From assembly GCF_034424545.1 (NCBI RefSeq), contig NZ_CP139970.1, positions 992,001-1,056,000 on the forward strand: a DNA stretch of 64,000 nt. Reading direction: 5' to 3'. This document shows, piece after piece, positions 1 to 10,037 of this stretch. Positions within the stretch are counted from its first letter, which is position 1, and each line of letters starts with the position of its first letter. The stretch is from Trinickia caryophylli. GTDB taxonomy: Bacteria; Pseudomonadota; Gammaproteobacteria; Burkholderiales; Burkholderiaceae. The notes under the pieces were generated by a model. It was not told the origin of the DNA, did no database searches, and worked only from the letters and a program-made list of their open reading frames with translations. Both the position numbers and the translations under genes were made by a program.

Positions 1-80
1 CCGCCCCCCATCGGCGCAGGCGGCGAGAGGCTATCGCGTCGATTGAAAACGCAAGCGCGGCAAGCCTCGGGGCACACCTT

Positions 81-86
81 TATAAT
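81..86 (+). promoter_or_regulatory. Putative -10 box upstream of trxB
   Basis: A perfect TATAAT hexamer lies about 125 bases before the trxB start. No convincing -35 hexamer sits 16-18 bases upstream (the bases there read CGGCAA), so a sigma-70 promoter is only suggested. Confidence 0.35.
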
Positions 87-203
87 GCGCGGGTATGCCT
101 CATCTTCACCGGGCGACGTATACGGCCACACGCGGCGGATCATCCGCCATCGCGCCGGCCGCTTCCCGATGCCCGGGCATCCTGCGGTATTTCTTACGGA
201 TAG

Positions 204-1205
<1,002 letters not shown>

Positions 1206-1270
1206 AATTCGGCGGCCGCGAAGAAGGCCTGACACGCGGTGCCGGCGCACGAGGCATCGGCACCGCCAAA

Positions 1271-1303
1271 CGGATATAAAGCGGATATACAGCGGATATA
1301 CAG
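1271..1303 (+). repeat. Three tandem 11-bp repeats
   Basis: Three head-to-tail copies of CGGATATAMAG (CGGATATAAAG, then CGGATATACAG twice) lie between trxB and the Smr gene. They are AT-richer than their surroundings. No function is evident. Confidence 0.8.
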
Positions 1304-1333
1304 CAGCGAATGCACAACGCATGCGCACCGGAG

Positions 1334-1365
1334 GGGCCGCGGCGATCACGCTCCGCGGCCCTTTT
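1334..1365 (+). terminator. Rho-independent terminator-like hairpin after trxB
   Basis: A 9-bp GC stem (GGGCCGCGG / CCGCGGCCC) with a 10-nt loop is followed directly by TTTT. It sits between trxB and the next gene on the same strand and probably ends the trxB transcript, although the T-run is short. Confidence 0.6.
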
Positions 1366-1409
1366 CAATGGGTGCGCAGAACGAACGGACCCGCGGTAAA
1401 TAGAGCCTC

Positions 1410-2147
1410 ATGAGCAAACACCGAACTCGCCCGCCCGGCGGTAAGCCGGCGCAAGCCCCGGCGCGTGGGCCGGGGCTTGCCGATCTCGGCTCGCTGCGCG
1501 ACGCGCTGAAGGCAAGCGCCGCCGAACGCGAGCGCGAGCGCATAGCCGCTGAAAAGGCCGCGCGCGAGGCGGCCGCCGAAGCGGAAATCTTTCGCAGGGA
1601 GATCGGCGATATCGCACCGTTGAAATCCCAGGCGCGCGCCGCGCAGGGCCGCCAGCCACCGCCTGCGCTGCCGCTGCAGACACGGCGCGATGAAAAGGCC
1701 GTGCTCGCCGAGGCCATCTCCGACGAATTCGATCCGGAAGTCCTGCTCGATACCGACGAGTCGCTGTTCTACTGCCGGCCCGGTATCGGTCACGAAGTCG
1801 TGCGCAAACTGCGGCGCGGGCACTGGATCGTGCAGGCGCAGCTCGATTTGCACGGCATGCGCCGAGAGGAAGCGCGCGAAGCCCTCGCCGAGTTCATCCG
1901 GGACACGGTGAAGCGCGGCTTGCGCTGCGTGCGGGTGATCCATGGCAAGGGGCTCGGCTCTGTCGGCAAGGAACCGGTACTGAAGGGCAAGGTGCGGGCG
2001 TGGCTCGTGCAGAAAGCGGAAGTCATCGCGTTTTGCCAGGCACGCGAGCGCGACGGCGGCGCCGGCGCGGTGCTCGTACTGCTGCAGCCGGGCAGCCCGC
2101 CCGGGGTGGCGGCGCATGGCGAGCGGGGGCCGCGGCGTGCACCCTAG
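1410..2147 (+). CDS. Smr domain-containing protein (putative DNA endonuclease)
   Basis: 245-residue protein with a C-terminal Smr (MutS2-related) domain. Residues 1-75 are basic and charged, with an Ala/Glu/Arg-rich helical stretch near 30-60 that could form a coiled coil. The Smr domain follows, with the hallmark LDLHGMRREEA near residue 147 and VIHGKGLGS near 175. Stand-alone Smr proteins nick or bind branched DNA or act on RNA; the specific role of this one is unknown. Its 3' end overlaps the start of the next gene by about 30 bases, suggesting co-transcription. About 45 bases separate it from the trxB terminator. Confidence 0.85.
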   Translation: MSKHRTRPPGGKPAQAPARGPGLADLGSLRDALKASAAERERERIAAEKAAREAAAEAEIFRREIGDIAPLKSQARAAQGRQPPPALPLQTRRDEKAVLAEAISDEFDPEVLLDTDESLFYCRPGIGHEVVRKLRRGHWIVQAQLDLHGMRREEAREALAEFIRDTVKRGLRCVRVIHGKGLGSVGKEPVLKGKVRAWLVQKAEVIAFCQARERDGGAGAVLVLLQPGSPPGVAAHGERGPRRAP

Positions 2148-2757
2148 GCTTACGCTTGCGCTTTCGATCGTCGAAGCCCTCGCGATCTTCGCGTTCGCCG
2201 TATCGGGCTTCATCGAGGCCCGCAAACGCCGGCTCGACGCCGTCGGCACGTTTCTCGTCGCGCTCGTCACGGCGTTCGGCGGCGGCACGGTGCGCGACGT
2301 ACTGCTGAGCCGCCGGCCCTTTTACTGGGTGGAGCACCAGACTTACGTCATCGCCATTTTTGTGCTGTCGTTCTTCGCACCGTTGATGCTGCGCATGGCG
2401 TCGCGCGTGCTGACCGAGCGCGCGCTGCTGATCGCGGATGCAATCGGGCTCGGTCTTTTCAGCGTATCGGGAACATCGATCGCCCTCGAAGCGGGCATGC
2501 CCTGGTTCATCTCGGCGATGATGGGCGTGGTGACGGGCGTGTTCGGCGGCATCATCCGCGACGTCCTGTGCAACGATGTGCCGCTGATTCTGAAGGATTC
2601 GCGGCCCTACGCCACCTGCGCGTTCGCCGGCTGCGGCCTCTTTCTGCTGCTCTCGAAGCTCGACTTCGATCCGGTCTACAGCGTGGTGGCGGCCACGGGC
2701 TTCATCCTGGTCGCGCGGCTCGTCACCTACAAGCTCGACGTGCGCCTGCCGCATTGA
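2116..2757 (+). CDS. Trimeric intracellular cation (TRIC/YadS-type) channel family protein
   Basis: 213-residue inner-membrane protein made of two repeated halves of about three transmembrane helices, as in the UPF0126/YadS family, now recognised as prokaryotic TRIC-like cation channels. The paired glycine-rich motifs TAFGGGTVRDV (near residue 55) and GVFGGIIRDVL (near residue 140) are the family signature. The ATG at 2116 overlaps the upstream Smr gene. A GTG at 2137 preceded by a run of G would give the shorter MHPRLTLALS start and is equally plausible. Substrate specificity cannot be read from the sequence. Confidence 0.88.
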   Translation: MASGGRGVHPRLTLALSIVEALAIFAFAVSGFIEARKRRLDAVGTFLVALVTAFGGGTVRDVLLSRRPFYWVEHQTYVIAIFVLSFFAPLMLRMASRVLTERALLIADAIGLGLFSVSGTSIALEAGMPWFISAMMGVVTGVFGGIIRDVLCNDVPLILKDSRPYATCAFAGCGLFLLLSKLDFDPVYSVVAATGFILVARLVTYKLDVRLPH

Positions 2758-2802
2758 AGCGGCAGGCGCGAGCCGTCGGCTCGCAATACGTGCCGCCCCT
2801 CG

Positions 2803-3921
2803 TCAGGCCAGGCGCGCCTCGGTGGCCGGGTCGAACAGCACGGCCTTCGAAACGTCGAAGAGCAGCGTCATGTTCTGCAGCGGTTGAGGATTGGCTGCCG
2901 GGTGCACGCGGCTCACCGTCCGCTTGCCGTTCACCTGCGCGAACACGAGCGTATCGGGCCCGGTCGGCTCGATCACGTCCACCTTGACATCGATCGCCTG
3001 CAACGCTTCCCCGTGCCCATCGTGGGCGTGGCGGGCATCCGTGATTCGCTCGGGACGCAGGCCGAGAATGACCTGCCGGCCCATCGAACCCTTGAGGCGA
3101 TTCGCATCGAACGGCAGATTGAGCACGCTGCGCGTGACGCCGGTGTCGAGCTCCATGCCCACGCCCGCGCCCTGCTCGACGAGCCGGCCCTCGATGAAGT
3201 TCATCGGCGGCGCGCCGATGAAGCCCGCCACGAACAGGTTCGACGGCGAATCGTAGATTTCCTGCGGTGCGCCGAACTGCTGCACGATGCCGTCTTTCAT
3301 GACCGCGATGCGATCGCCGAGCGTCATCGCCTCGATCTGGTCGTGAGTGACGTAGACGATCGTCGTGCCGAGACGCTGATGCAGCAGCTTGATCTCGGAG
3401 CGCATTTCGATGCGCAGCTTCGCGTCGAGGTTCGACAGCGGCTCGTCGAAAAGGAACATCACGGGGTCGCGCGCGAGCGCGCGCCCCATCGCCACACGCT
3501 GCCGCTGGCCGCCCGAGAGCTGGCCGGGCTTGCGATCGAGCAGATGGTCGATCTGCAGCATCTGCGAGACGCGCTCGACGATCTGCTTCTGCTCCTGCTT
3601 GGGCACCTTGCGGATGTTCAGACCGAACGAGATGTTCTCGCGCACCGTCATCGACGGATAAAGCGCATATGACTGAAACACCATCGCAATGTCGCGGTCC
3701 TTCGGCGAGAGCTCGTTGACGATCTTGTCGTCGATGCGGATTTCGCCCTTCGTCACCGATTCGAGGCCGGCGATCATATTGAGCAGCGTCGACTTGCCGC
3801 AGCCCGAGCCGCCAACGAGGATGAGGAACTGACCGTCTTCGATGTCGATGTCGACACCCTTGAGAACGGGCACGCCGTTCGGGTACGTCTTGTATACGTC
3901 GCGGATGGAAAGGCTTGCCAT
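2803..3921 (-). CDS. gtsD: Sugar ABC transporter ATP-binding protein (UgpC/GtsD type)
   Basis: ATPase of the carbohydrate CUT1-family importer encoded with the upstream genes. The start chosen is the ATG at 3921 ([16 protein letters not shown]); a longer in-frame GTG start at 4002 would add 27 unconserved residues and nearly reach the upstream permease gene. Walker A (GGSGCGKST) is near residue 38, the Q-loop (FQSYALYP) near 82, the signature LSGGQRQR near 135, Walker B ([12 protein letters not shown]) near 155, and the switch His in VTHDQ near 193. The C-terminal about 130 residues form the MalK-type OB-fold regulatory domain. At 372 residues it has normal length. It is the last gene of the gts operon. 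Confidence 0.94.
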   Translation of the reverse strand: MASLSIRDVYKTYPNGVPVLKGVDIDIEDGQFLILVGGSGCGKSTLLNMIAGLESVTKGEIRIDDKIVNELSPKDRDIAMVFQSYALYPSMTVRENISFGLNIRKVPKQEQKQIVERVSQMLQIDHLLDRKPGQLSGGQRQRVAMGRALARDPVMFLFDEPLSNLDAKLRIEMRSEIKLLHQRLGTTIVYVTHDQIEAMTLGDRIAVMKDGIVQQFGAPQEIYDSPSNLFVAGFIGAPPMNFIEGRLVEQGAGVGMELDTGVTRSVLNLPFDANRLKGSMGRQVILGLRPERITDARHAHDGHGEALQAIDVKVDVIEPTGPDTLVFAQVNGKRTVSRVHPAANPQPLQNMTLLFDVSKAVLFDPATEARLA

Positions 3922-4015
3922 GCTAAGAATCCTTTGATCTGCTGTAGTGCTTGCAAATATCGGTTGCGCTTCGTTGCGTTGCAGGGTGTGCCGGCCGCGC
4001 ACGGCGGCCGATCGT

Positions 4016-4870
4016 TCAGCCCTTCACCGCCCCGGCTGTCAACCCGCGCACGAAATAGCGGCCGGCGATCACGTAGACGAGCAGCGTCGGCAGCGCCGCG
4101 ATGATGGCGCCGGCCATGTCCACGTTGTATTCCTTGACACCCGTCGACGTGTTGACGAGGTTGTTGAGCGCCACGGTAATCGGCATCGAATCGACACCGG
4201 AAAACACGATGCCGAACAGGAAGTCGTTCCAGATCTGGGTGAACTGCCAGATCACGCAGACCATGAAGATCGGCAGCGAAACGGGCAGCAGCACGCGCAA
4301 GAAGATCGTGAAAAACCCGGCACCATCGATGCGCGCCGCCTTCACGAGCTCGGCCGGCACGCCCACGTAGAAGTTGCGGAAGAACATCGTCGTGAACGCG
4401 ATCCCGTAGACGACGTGCACGAAGACGAGCCCCGTGATCGTGTTCGAGATGCCGGCGAAGCCGAGCATGCGCGCCATCGGCAGCAGGATCGTCTGAAACG
4501 GGATGAAGCAGCCGACGAGCAGCATCGTGAACACAGCATCGGCGCCGCGAAAGCGCCAGTGAGTGAGCACATAACCGTTGAAGGCCCCGATGATCGACGA
4601 GATCAGCACGGCCGGAATCACCATGCGGATCGAATTCATGAAGAACGGCTGCATGCCATCGCAGCGCACGCCGGTGCAGGCCTCGCTCCAGGCCTTCACC
4701 CATGGCGCGAACGTCCAGTGCGACGGCGGCGTCAGCAGATTGCCCGTGCGCAGCTCGTCGATATCCTTGAACGACGTCGAGAGCATCACGTAGATCGGGA
4801 ACAGGAAGTACAGGGCAAAGAGAATCAACGCCGCGTAAATGACGGCTCGGCTGATCGTCATCTTAGGCAT
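4016..4870 (-). CDS. gtsC: Sugar ABC transporter permease, MalG-like (GtsC)
   Basis: 284-residue inner-membrane permease of the CUT1 family. The first transmembrane helix follows MPKMTISRAV, and about six helices are expected. The EAA-type loop that contacts the ATPase lies near residues 180-200 (GVPAELVKAARIDGAGFF). Its start overlaps the end of the preceding permease gene by 8 bases, indicating translational coupling. With the SBP and ATPase it forms a complete importer. Glucose/mannose specificity is inferred from position beside zwf-pgl-glk and resemblance to Pseudomonas GtsABCD. Confidence 0.92.
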   Translation of the reverse strand: MPKMTISRAVIYAALILFALYFLFPIYVMLSTSFKDIDELRTGNLLTPPSHWTFAPWVKAWSEACTGVRCDGMQPFFMNSIRMVIPAVLISSIIGAFNGYVLTHWRFRGADAVFTMLLVGCFIPFQTILLPMARMLGFAGISNTITGLVFVHVVYGIAFTTMFFRNFYVGVPAELVKAARIDGAGFFTIFLRVLLPVSLPIFMVCVIWQFTQIWNDFLFGIVFSGVDSMPITVALNNLVNTSTGVKEYNVDMAGAIIAALPTLLVYVIAGRYFVRGLTAGAVKG

Positions 4871-5801
4871 TGCGGGTGCTCCTCGATTCCAGATACATGA
4901 GCGGCACGAGCACGGCCACGACGGTAGCCAGCATCATCATCGACGACGCCGCGCCGACGCCGAGCTGTCCGCGGTTGAACGAGAACGTGTACATGAAGAT
5001 GGCGGGCAGCGAGGACGACGTGCCGGGGCCGCCCGCCGTCAAGGCGACGACGAGGTCGAACGTCTTGATCGCGATGTGGCAGAGAATCAGCAGCACCGAA
5101 AAGAATACCGGGCGCATGCTCGGGATGACGATCTTGCGATAGATCGTGGGCAGCGTTGCACCGTCGACCTGGGCCGCCTTGAAGATCTCGGCATCGACAC
5201 CGCGCAGGCCGGCCAGAAAGAGCGCCATCACGAAGCCCGTGGACTGCCAGACCGCCGCGATCACGACGCAGAAGATCGCTTTGTCCGGATCGCCGAGCCA
5301 GTTGAACGAGAAGCTCGCCCAGCCCCAGTCGTGCATCACTTTTTCGAGCCCGAGGCCGGGATTCAGAATCCATTGCCAGGCCGTGCCCGTCACGATGAAG
5401 GACAGCGCCATCGGATACAGGAACACCGCACGCAGTGCGCCTTCGTTGCGGATCTTCTGGTCGAGCAGGATCGCGAGGAAAAGCCCGAGACCGACGCAGA
5501 TGGCGATGAACGGGATCGCGAACCAGCCGAGATTCCTGGCCGATGTCCACCAGACGTCGTTGTTGAAAAGTTCGGTATAGCGATCGAAGCCGGCGAACTT
5601 GTAGTTCGGCATGAGCCGGGACTTCGAAAACGACAAATAACCGGTGACGGCAATGAAGCCGTAGACGAAAACAAGGCTGATCACCACGCTCGGCGACAGC
5701 ACGAGCTTGGGGATCCAGCGATCGGCGAGCGCCGAGAACGACGAGCCGCGGTGGTGCGCAGGCGCCACCTTGTTGCCTTTGCCGCTGAGAGAGGCAGCCA
5801 C
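4863..5801 (-). CDS. gtsB: Sugar ABC transporter permease, MalF-like (GtsB)
   Basis: 312-residue inner-membrane permease partner of GtsC. I place the start at a GTG (5799-5801), because AGGAGT lies six bases upstream; an in-frame start at 5864 would add a basic, unconserved leader. About six transmembrane helices are visible, the first near residues 35-60 (VVISLVFVYGFIAVTGYL). The EAA-type loop (GVDAEIFKAAQVDGA) lies near residue 205. The gene follows gtsA after 112 bases containing a stable hairpin and overlaps gtsC by 8 bases. Confidence 0.92.
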   Translation of the reverse strand: MAASLSGKGNKVAPAHHRGSSFSALADRWIPKLVLSPSVVISLVFVYGFIAVTGYLSFSKSRLMPNYKFAGFDRYTELFNNDVWWTSARNLGWFAIPFIAICVGLGLFLAILLDQKIRNEGALRAVFLYPMALSFIVTGTAWQWILNPGLGLEKVMHDWGWASFSFNWLGDPDKAIFCVVIAAVWQSTGFVMALFLAGLRGVDAEIFKAAQVDGATLPTIYRKIVIPSMRPVFFSVLLILCHIAIKTFDLVVALTAGGPGTSSSLPAIFMYTFSFNRGQLGVGAASSMMMLATVVAVLVPLMYLESRSTRNA

Positions 5802-5872
5802 TACTCGACTCCTAATCTTGCCCGCCGGCCGCCTGCGCTTCGGGCGCGTGCGGCCGGCATCCACGAGACAGT

Positions 5873-5899
5873 GAAGCGGGCGCCGCGAGGCGCCGCTTC
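5873..5899 (-). other. Intercistronic hairpin between gtsA and gtsB
   Basis: An 11-bp stem with one bulged G and a GCGA-type loop (left arm 5873-5884, right arm 5889-5899) sits just after the gtsA stop codon. There is no T-run, so it is not a classic terminator. Such hairpins often stabilise the upstream binding-protein message or attenuate read-through into the permeases, as in mal-type operons. That role is an inference here. Confidence 0.45.
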
Positions 5900-5913
5900 G
5901 GCCGTCGCTTCGC

Positions 5914-7164
5914 TTACTTCGTCTTGGCCGCCTGCGCGAGCGCCTTCACGGCGTCCTGCGACGATTGCGACGAGTTCATGAACTTGGTCACGACGTCGGT
6001 GATTGCGCCGGCAGTGGCGTCAGGCTGTGCCATGCCGTGAGCGAGCGAGGGCACATAGCCGCCCGATTTGATGGCCGTCTGCTCGTCGGCGTACGACTTC
6101 TTCGCGCAGTCGTCGAACTTCGCCATCGACACGCCGAGGCGCACCGGGATCGAGCCCTTGTAGAGGCTGAACTGCTCCTGGAACGCGGGGCTCATGATCG
6201 TCTTGGCCATGGCCACTTGACCCGGCGTCGCGCCGTTTTGGCCCTTCTGTTGGAAGAACACGAAGGAGTCGACGTTGAACGTATAGGCCTTCTCGGTACC
6301 CGGTACGGCCGCGCAGATGTAGTCGACGCCCGACTTCTTGTTGGCGTTCGCGAACTCGCCCTTGGCCCAGTCGCCCATGAACTGCATGCCGGCCTTGTTG
6401 TTGATGACCATCGCCGTGGCGAGGTTCCAGTCACGGCCCGTGCGGCCCTTGTCGAAGTAGCCCTGGATCTTGCGGACCGTATCGAAGACCTTCACCATCT
6501 GCGGCGAGGTCAGCGTCGACTGGTCGAGATCGACGAGCGCCTTCTTGTAGAAAGCCGCGCCTTGCGACAGCACGACGTCTTCCCACAGCGTCAGGTCCTG
6601 CCACGGCTGGCCGCCCATCGCGATCGGCTGAATGCCGGCCGCCTTCATCTTGTCGGCAACCGCGAAGAACTCGTCCCAGTTCGTCGGCACCTTGCCGCCC
6701 GCCTTGTCGAGCGCCGCCTTGTTGATGTAGAGCCAGTTCACGCGGTGAACGGAGAACGGCGCGGCAACATAGTGGCCGCCCGCCTGCATGATCTTGTCGA
6801 TCTCGGGCGGCAGGTTCTTCTTCCAGTCCTCCTGCTTCGCCACGGAATCGATGTTCACGAGCACGTCCTGGTCGGCCCATTCCCTGATGAGCGGCCCCTT
6901 GATCTGTGCCGCCGACGGCGCGTTGCCCGAGATCACCTGGGTCTTCAGCGCCGTCATGGCCGCCGCGCCCGCGCCGCCCGCAACCGCGAAGTCCTTCCAC
7001 GTATAGCCCTGCTTCGTCATGTCGTCCTTGAGCACGCCGACGGCCTTCGATTCGCCGCCCGACGTCCACCAGTGCAACACTTCGACGGATTCTGCGGCCT
7101 GCGCCGACATCCCGTACATCAGCCCCGTGGCGGCGAGCGCTGCCATGATCGCGCGAACTTTCAT
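5914..7164 (-). CDS. gtsA: Sugar ABC transporter substrate-binding protein (GtsA)
   Basis: 416-residue periplasmic binding protein (solute-binding family 1) for a carbohydrate importer. The signal peptide MKVRAIMAALAATGLMYG... ends in AQA/AE near residue 24. The mature protein starts with the sugar-binding-protein hallmark VLHWWTSGGES. A strong ribosome site (GGAGGAG) lies 8 bases upstream of the ATG. It is the first gene of gtsABCD and faces zwf across a 634-bp regulatory region containing a HexR-like palindrome. Glucose or mannose is the likely ligand from context; the sequence alone does not prove it. Confidence 0.93.
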   Translation of the reverse strand: MKVRAIMAALAATGLMYGMSAQAAESVEVLHWWTSGGESKAVGVLKDDMTKQGYTWKDFAVAGGAGAAAMTALKTQVISGNAPSAAQIKGPLIREWADQDVLVNIDSVAKQEDWKKNLPPEIDKIMQAGGHYVAAPFSVHRVNWLYINKAALDKAGGKVPTNWDEFFAVADKMKAAGIQPIAMGGQPWQDLTLWEDVVLSQGAAFYKKALVDLDQSTLTSPQMVKVFDTVRKIQGYFDKGRTGRDWNLATAMVINNKAGMQFMGDWAKGEFANANKKSGVDYICAAVPGTEKAYTFNVDSFVFFQQKGQNGATPGQVAMAKTIMSPAFQEQFSLYKGSIPVRLGVSMAKFDDCAKKSYADEQTAIKSGGYVPSLAHGMAQPDATAGAITDVVTKFMNSSQSSQDAVKALAQAAKTK

Positions 7165-7798
7165 TCTTTATCTCCTCCGGAACACCTGAACAAGAAACGA
7201 TTGCCCCCCGGGGTTCTTGTCGGGGAACGGTTGGTTGGTGAAGCAGAACAACACTGGAAGAGCCCGGCTCGCATGCCACGCGTCACGCGCGACGTGCACC
7301 GCCCGGCCGCGTAAGCGCTTCAGGAAATGAGTGATTCGGAACGCAAAGACTGTCTCCTGGTTTTCATTCGGCCCTGATCCGCATCGCGCGGCAAGGCTCG
7401 GGGAGGCGAAAAGCGGATTGCCCGACAGCGCTGTAACATTGCCGCGCGCGTTGCACTCCGGATGCGCCGACGCGCCGGCACATTCGCCGCCGATCGGCCC
7501 GCCGCTTGCCGCGGGAAGCGGGCGCGCCGCGCTCGCTTCGATCCCGGCCGCGCAAGCAGCGCATGCTTTTTGCATCGAATCGACGTTACCTCTTGATTTG
7601 GATTGTAGTTAAACTACAATTCAGTGTCAAAAATATTTTTATCGCGCTACAAGCGACGTAACCGCGCAGGCGAACGGCCGGGCGCGAGGCAAAACCGGAG
7701 ACAGCCCACCGTTCACACGACGAAACGCGCCCCTGATCGACCCGAAGCACCCGGACGCGGCCCGCGCCCGGCAACCCTTGACCTTCTGCTCACGACTC
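7165..7798. other. Divergent regulatory region between gtsA and zwf
   Basis: 634 bases without a credible gene. It drives the gts operon leftward and zwf-pgl-glk rightward. The right third (about 7585-7645) is markedly AT-richer and contains the HexR-like palindrome listed separately. I could not fix -35/-10 boxes with confidence on either strand. Confidence 0.7.
7602..7620. promoter_or_regulatory. HexR-type operator palindrome
   Basis: The 19-bp sequence ATTGTAGTT-A-AACTACAAT is a perfect inverted repeat (9-bp arms, 1-bp centre). It fits the HexR binding motif known from pseudomonads (TTGT...ACAA dyads rich in TAGTT/AACTA). It lies 178 bases before zwf and 437 bases before gtsA. Its cognate regulator is probably the HexR half of the Glk-HexR fusion encoded at 10015-11937. 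De-repression by 2-keto-3-deoxy-6-phosphogluconate is the known HexR mechanism and is assumed here. Confidence 0.8.
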
Positions 7799-9259
7799 AT
7801 GCAAATCGACTCAGGCTTTACCTTCGTGCTCTTCGGCGGGACCGGCGACCTGTCGATGCGAAAGATTCTTCCTGCGCTTTACGAAGCCCACCGTGCGGGC
7901 ATGCTGTCGGAAAACGGCAGGATCGTGGCGGTGGCGCGGCACGCGGCCGACCGCGACGGCTACATCGAGTGGGTCAACACGAACGTGAAGGCGCATGTCG
8001 CGAAGACGGGCTTCGACGAAGGCATCTGGCAGCGCTTTCTCGAGCGCATTGCCTATGTGAAGCTCGATCTCGGCAAGCCAGAGGATTTCGTGCTGCTGCG
8101 CGAGGCCATCGAAGGCCATCCCGGCATCCGCGTCTTCTATCTCGCGACGGGCCCGTCGCTTTTCGTACCGATCTGCCGCGCGCTCGCCTCCGTGGGGCTC
8201 AACGAGAACGCCCGCATCGTGCTCGAGAAGCCGCTCGGCTACGACCTGCGTTCGTCGAACGCGATCAACGACTCCGTCGGCGAAATCTTCGCCGAGGATC
8301 AGATCTACCGGATCGATCACTACCTCGGCAAAGAGCCCGTGCAGAACCTGCTCGCGCTGCGCTTCGGCAACGCGCTCTTCGAGCCGCTCTGGCGCCGCGA
8401 GTGGGTCGAAAGCATCCAGATCACGATCGCGGAGGAACTCGGTGTCGAGGCGCGGGGCGACTTCTACGACAACACCGGCGCGTTGCGCGACATGGTGCAA
8501 AACCACCTGTTGCAACTGCTCTCGATCGTGGCGATGGAGCCGCCGCACTCGATGGATTCCGATTCGGTGCGCGACGAAAAGCTGCGCGTGCTGCGCGCAT
8601 TGAAGCCGATCGATACGCGCGACATCAGCAAACTGGCCGTGCGCGGGCAGTACCACGCCGGCGTCATCAAGGGCACCTCGGTGCCGGCCTATGCGACCGA
8701 GCACGGCGTGAAGCCCCAAAGCACGACCGAGACATTCGTCGCCCTGAAGGTGGAGATCGAAAACTGGCGCTGGGCCGGCGTGCCGTTCTTCCTGCGCACA
8801 GGCAAGCGCCTGGCCGAACGCATCGCGGAAATCGTCGTCAACTTCCGGCCCGTGCCGCATTCGGCGCTCGGGGCGCCGGCGCTGCGTCCGGGCGCGAATC
8901 GCCTCGTCATCCGGCTGCAGCCGAACGAGTCGATCCGGCTTTATTGCCTGGCGAAACAGCCCGGCGAAGGTATGAACCTGTCGAGCGTGCACCTGGATCT
9001 CGCCTTCGACCAGTTTTTCAAGGAAGGCCAAATGGAGGCGTACCAGCGCCTGCTGCTCGACGTCATCAACGGCCGTCTCGCGCTCTTCGTGCGCCGTGAC
9101 GAGCAGGAAGCCGCGTGGCGCTGGGTCGAGCCGATCCTCAACGAATGGGCGGCCTCGAACAAGCCGCCGAAGCCATACGCCTCGGGCACCTGGGGGCCGG
9201 CCGCGGCAAGCGCCATGCTCGCGCAGCACGGCACCTGCTGGCTCGAAGAGGAAAACTGA
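7799..9259 (+). CDS. zwf: Glucose-6-phosphate 1-dehydrogenase
   Basis: Oxidises glucose-6-phosphate to 6-phosphogluconolactone with NADP+ (or NAD+), feeding the Entner-Doudoroff and pentose-phosphate routes. 486 residues from the ATG at 7799 (MQIDSGFTFVLFGG); an earlier in-frame ATG at 7778 adds seven unconserved residues. The dinucleotide motif FGGTGDLSMRK is near residues 12-22. The substrate-binding and catalytic signature RIDHYLGKE is near residue 170, containing the conserved Asp-His pair and Lys. First gene of zwf-pgl-glk, under the HexR palindrome. Confidence 0.97.
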   Translation: MQIDSGFTFVLFGGTGDLSMRKILPALYEAHRAGMLSENGRIVAVARHAADRDGYIEWVNTNVKAHVAKTGFDEGIWQRFLERIAYVKLDLGKPEDFVLLREAIEGHPGIRVFYLATGPSLFVPICRALASVGLNENARIVLEKPLGYDLRSSNAINDSVGEIFAEDQIYRIDHYLGKEPVQNLLALRFGNALFEPLWRREWVESIQITIAEELGVEARGDFYDNTGALRDMVQNHLLQLLSIVAMEPPHSMDSDSVRDEKLRVLRALKPIDTRDISKLAVRGQYHAGVIKGTSVPAYATEHGVKPQSTTETFVALKVEIENWRWAGVPFFLRTGKRLAERIAEIVVNFRPVPHSALGAPALRPGANRLVIRLQPNESIRLYCLAKQPGEGMNLSSVHLDLAFDQFFKEGQMEAYQRLLLDVINGRLALFVRRDEQEAAWRWVEPILNEWAASNKPPKPYASGTWGPAAASAMLAQHGTCWLEEEN

Positions 9260-9344
9260 GGCAGGCAAGCGGCACCCTCCGCGCATCGCGCGGCCGGTGC
9301 CTGGCGAATCCATCGAGGTATACAAGAAGCTGTCTGGAGGAGAA

Positions 9345-10037
9345 GTGATCGAGCTTCACGCATTTGACGACTCGCGCGCGCAAGCTGGCGCGCTGGCGAA
9401 GGCGGTTGGCGATGCCCTTGGCGCATCGCTCGCCGCATCGGGCGGCGCCGCGCGCACGACGCTCGCGGTTTCCGGCGGCACGAGTCCGCGGCCGTTTCTG
9501 CAAACGCTCGCGCTCGCACCGCTCGACTGGTCGCGCATCGACGTGACGCTGGTCGACGACCGCCGCGTGCCCGAGACCGACTCCGCCAGCAACGCACGGC
9601 TCCTGCGCGAAACGCTGCTCGCGGGCACCGCTCGGGCTGCGTGCTTTCAACCGCTCGTCGACGTGTCCGCCTCGATCGAGGCAAACGTTGCCGCACTGAA
9701 CGCCGACGCGGCGCGCGCGCTGCCATCGGTGGCCGTGCTGGGCATGGGCGAAGACGGCCATACGGCCTCGCTTTTCGCCGACGCGCCCGAGTGGGCGCAT
9801 ATCATCGCACCCGATGCCCCGCGCTTCGTCGCCGTGCATCCGGTTGCCGCGCCGCATGCGCGCGTGAGCCTGTCGCTCGCCGCGCTCACGCGCATCGAAC
9901 GGCTCTATCTGCTGATCTCGGGCTCGAAGAAGCTCGACGTACTGAAGGCGGCCGCGTCCGCCGCGCAAGAAAACGCCATCTCGAAGCTGGCGAACGACAA
10001 GGGAGTCAGACTCGATGTCTACTGGTGTGCAAACTAA
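9345..10037 (+). CDS. pgl: 6-phosphogluconolactonase
   Basis: Hydrolyses 6-phosphogluconolactone made by Zwf. The 230-residue protein starts at a GTG (9345) with GGAGGAG ending 2 bases before it; this start yields the expected DevB/Pgl length. Family motifs are VSGGTSP (near residue 40), DDRRVP (near residue 70) and the hallmark [12 protein letters not shown] (near residue 132). It follows zwf by 85 bases and overlaps the glk start by 23 bases, indicating coupled translation with the next enzyme of the pathway. Confidence 0.94.
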   Translation: MIELHAFDDSRAQAGALAKAVGDALGASLAASGGAARTTLAVSGGTSPRPFLQTLALAPLDWSRIDVTLVDDRRVPETDSASNARLLRETLLAGTARAACFQPLVDVSASIEANVAALNADAARALPSVAVLGMGEDGHTASLFADAPEWAHIIAPDAPRFVAVHPVAAPHARVSLSLAALTRIERLYLLISGSKKLDVLKAAASAAQENAISKLANDKGVRLDVYWCAN

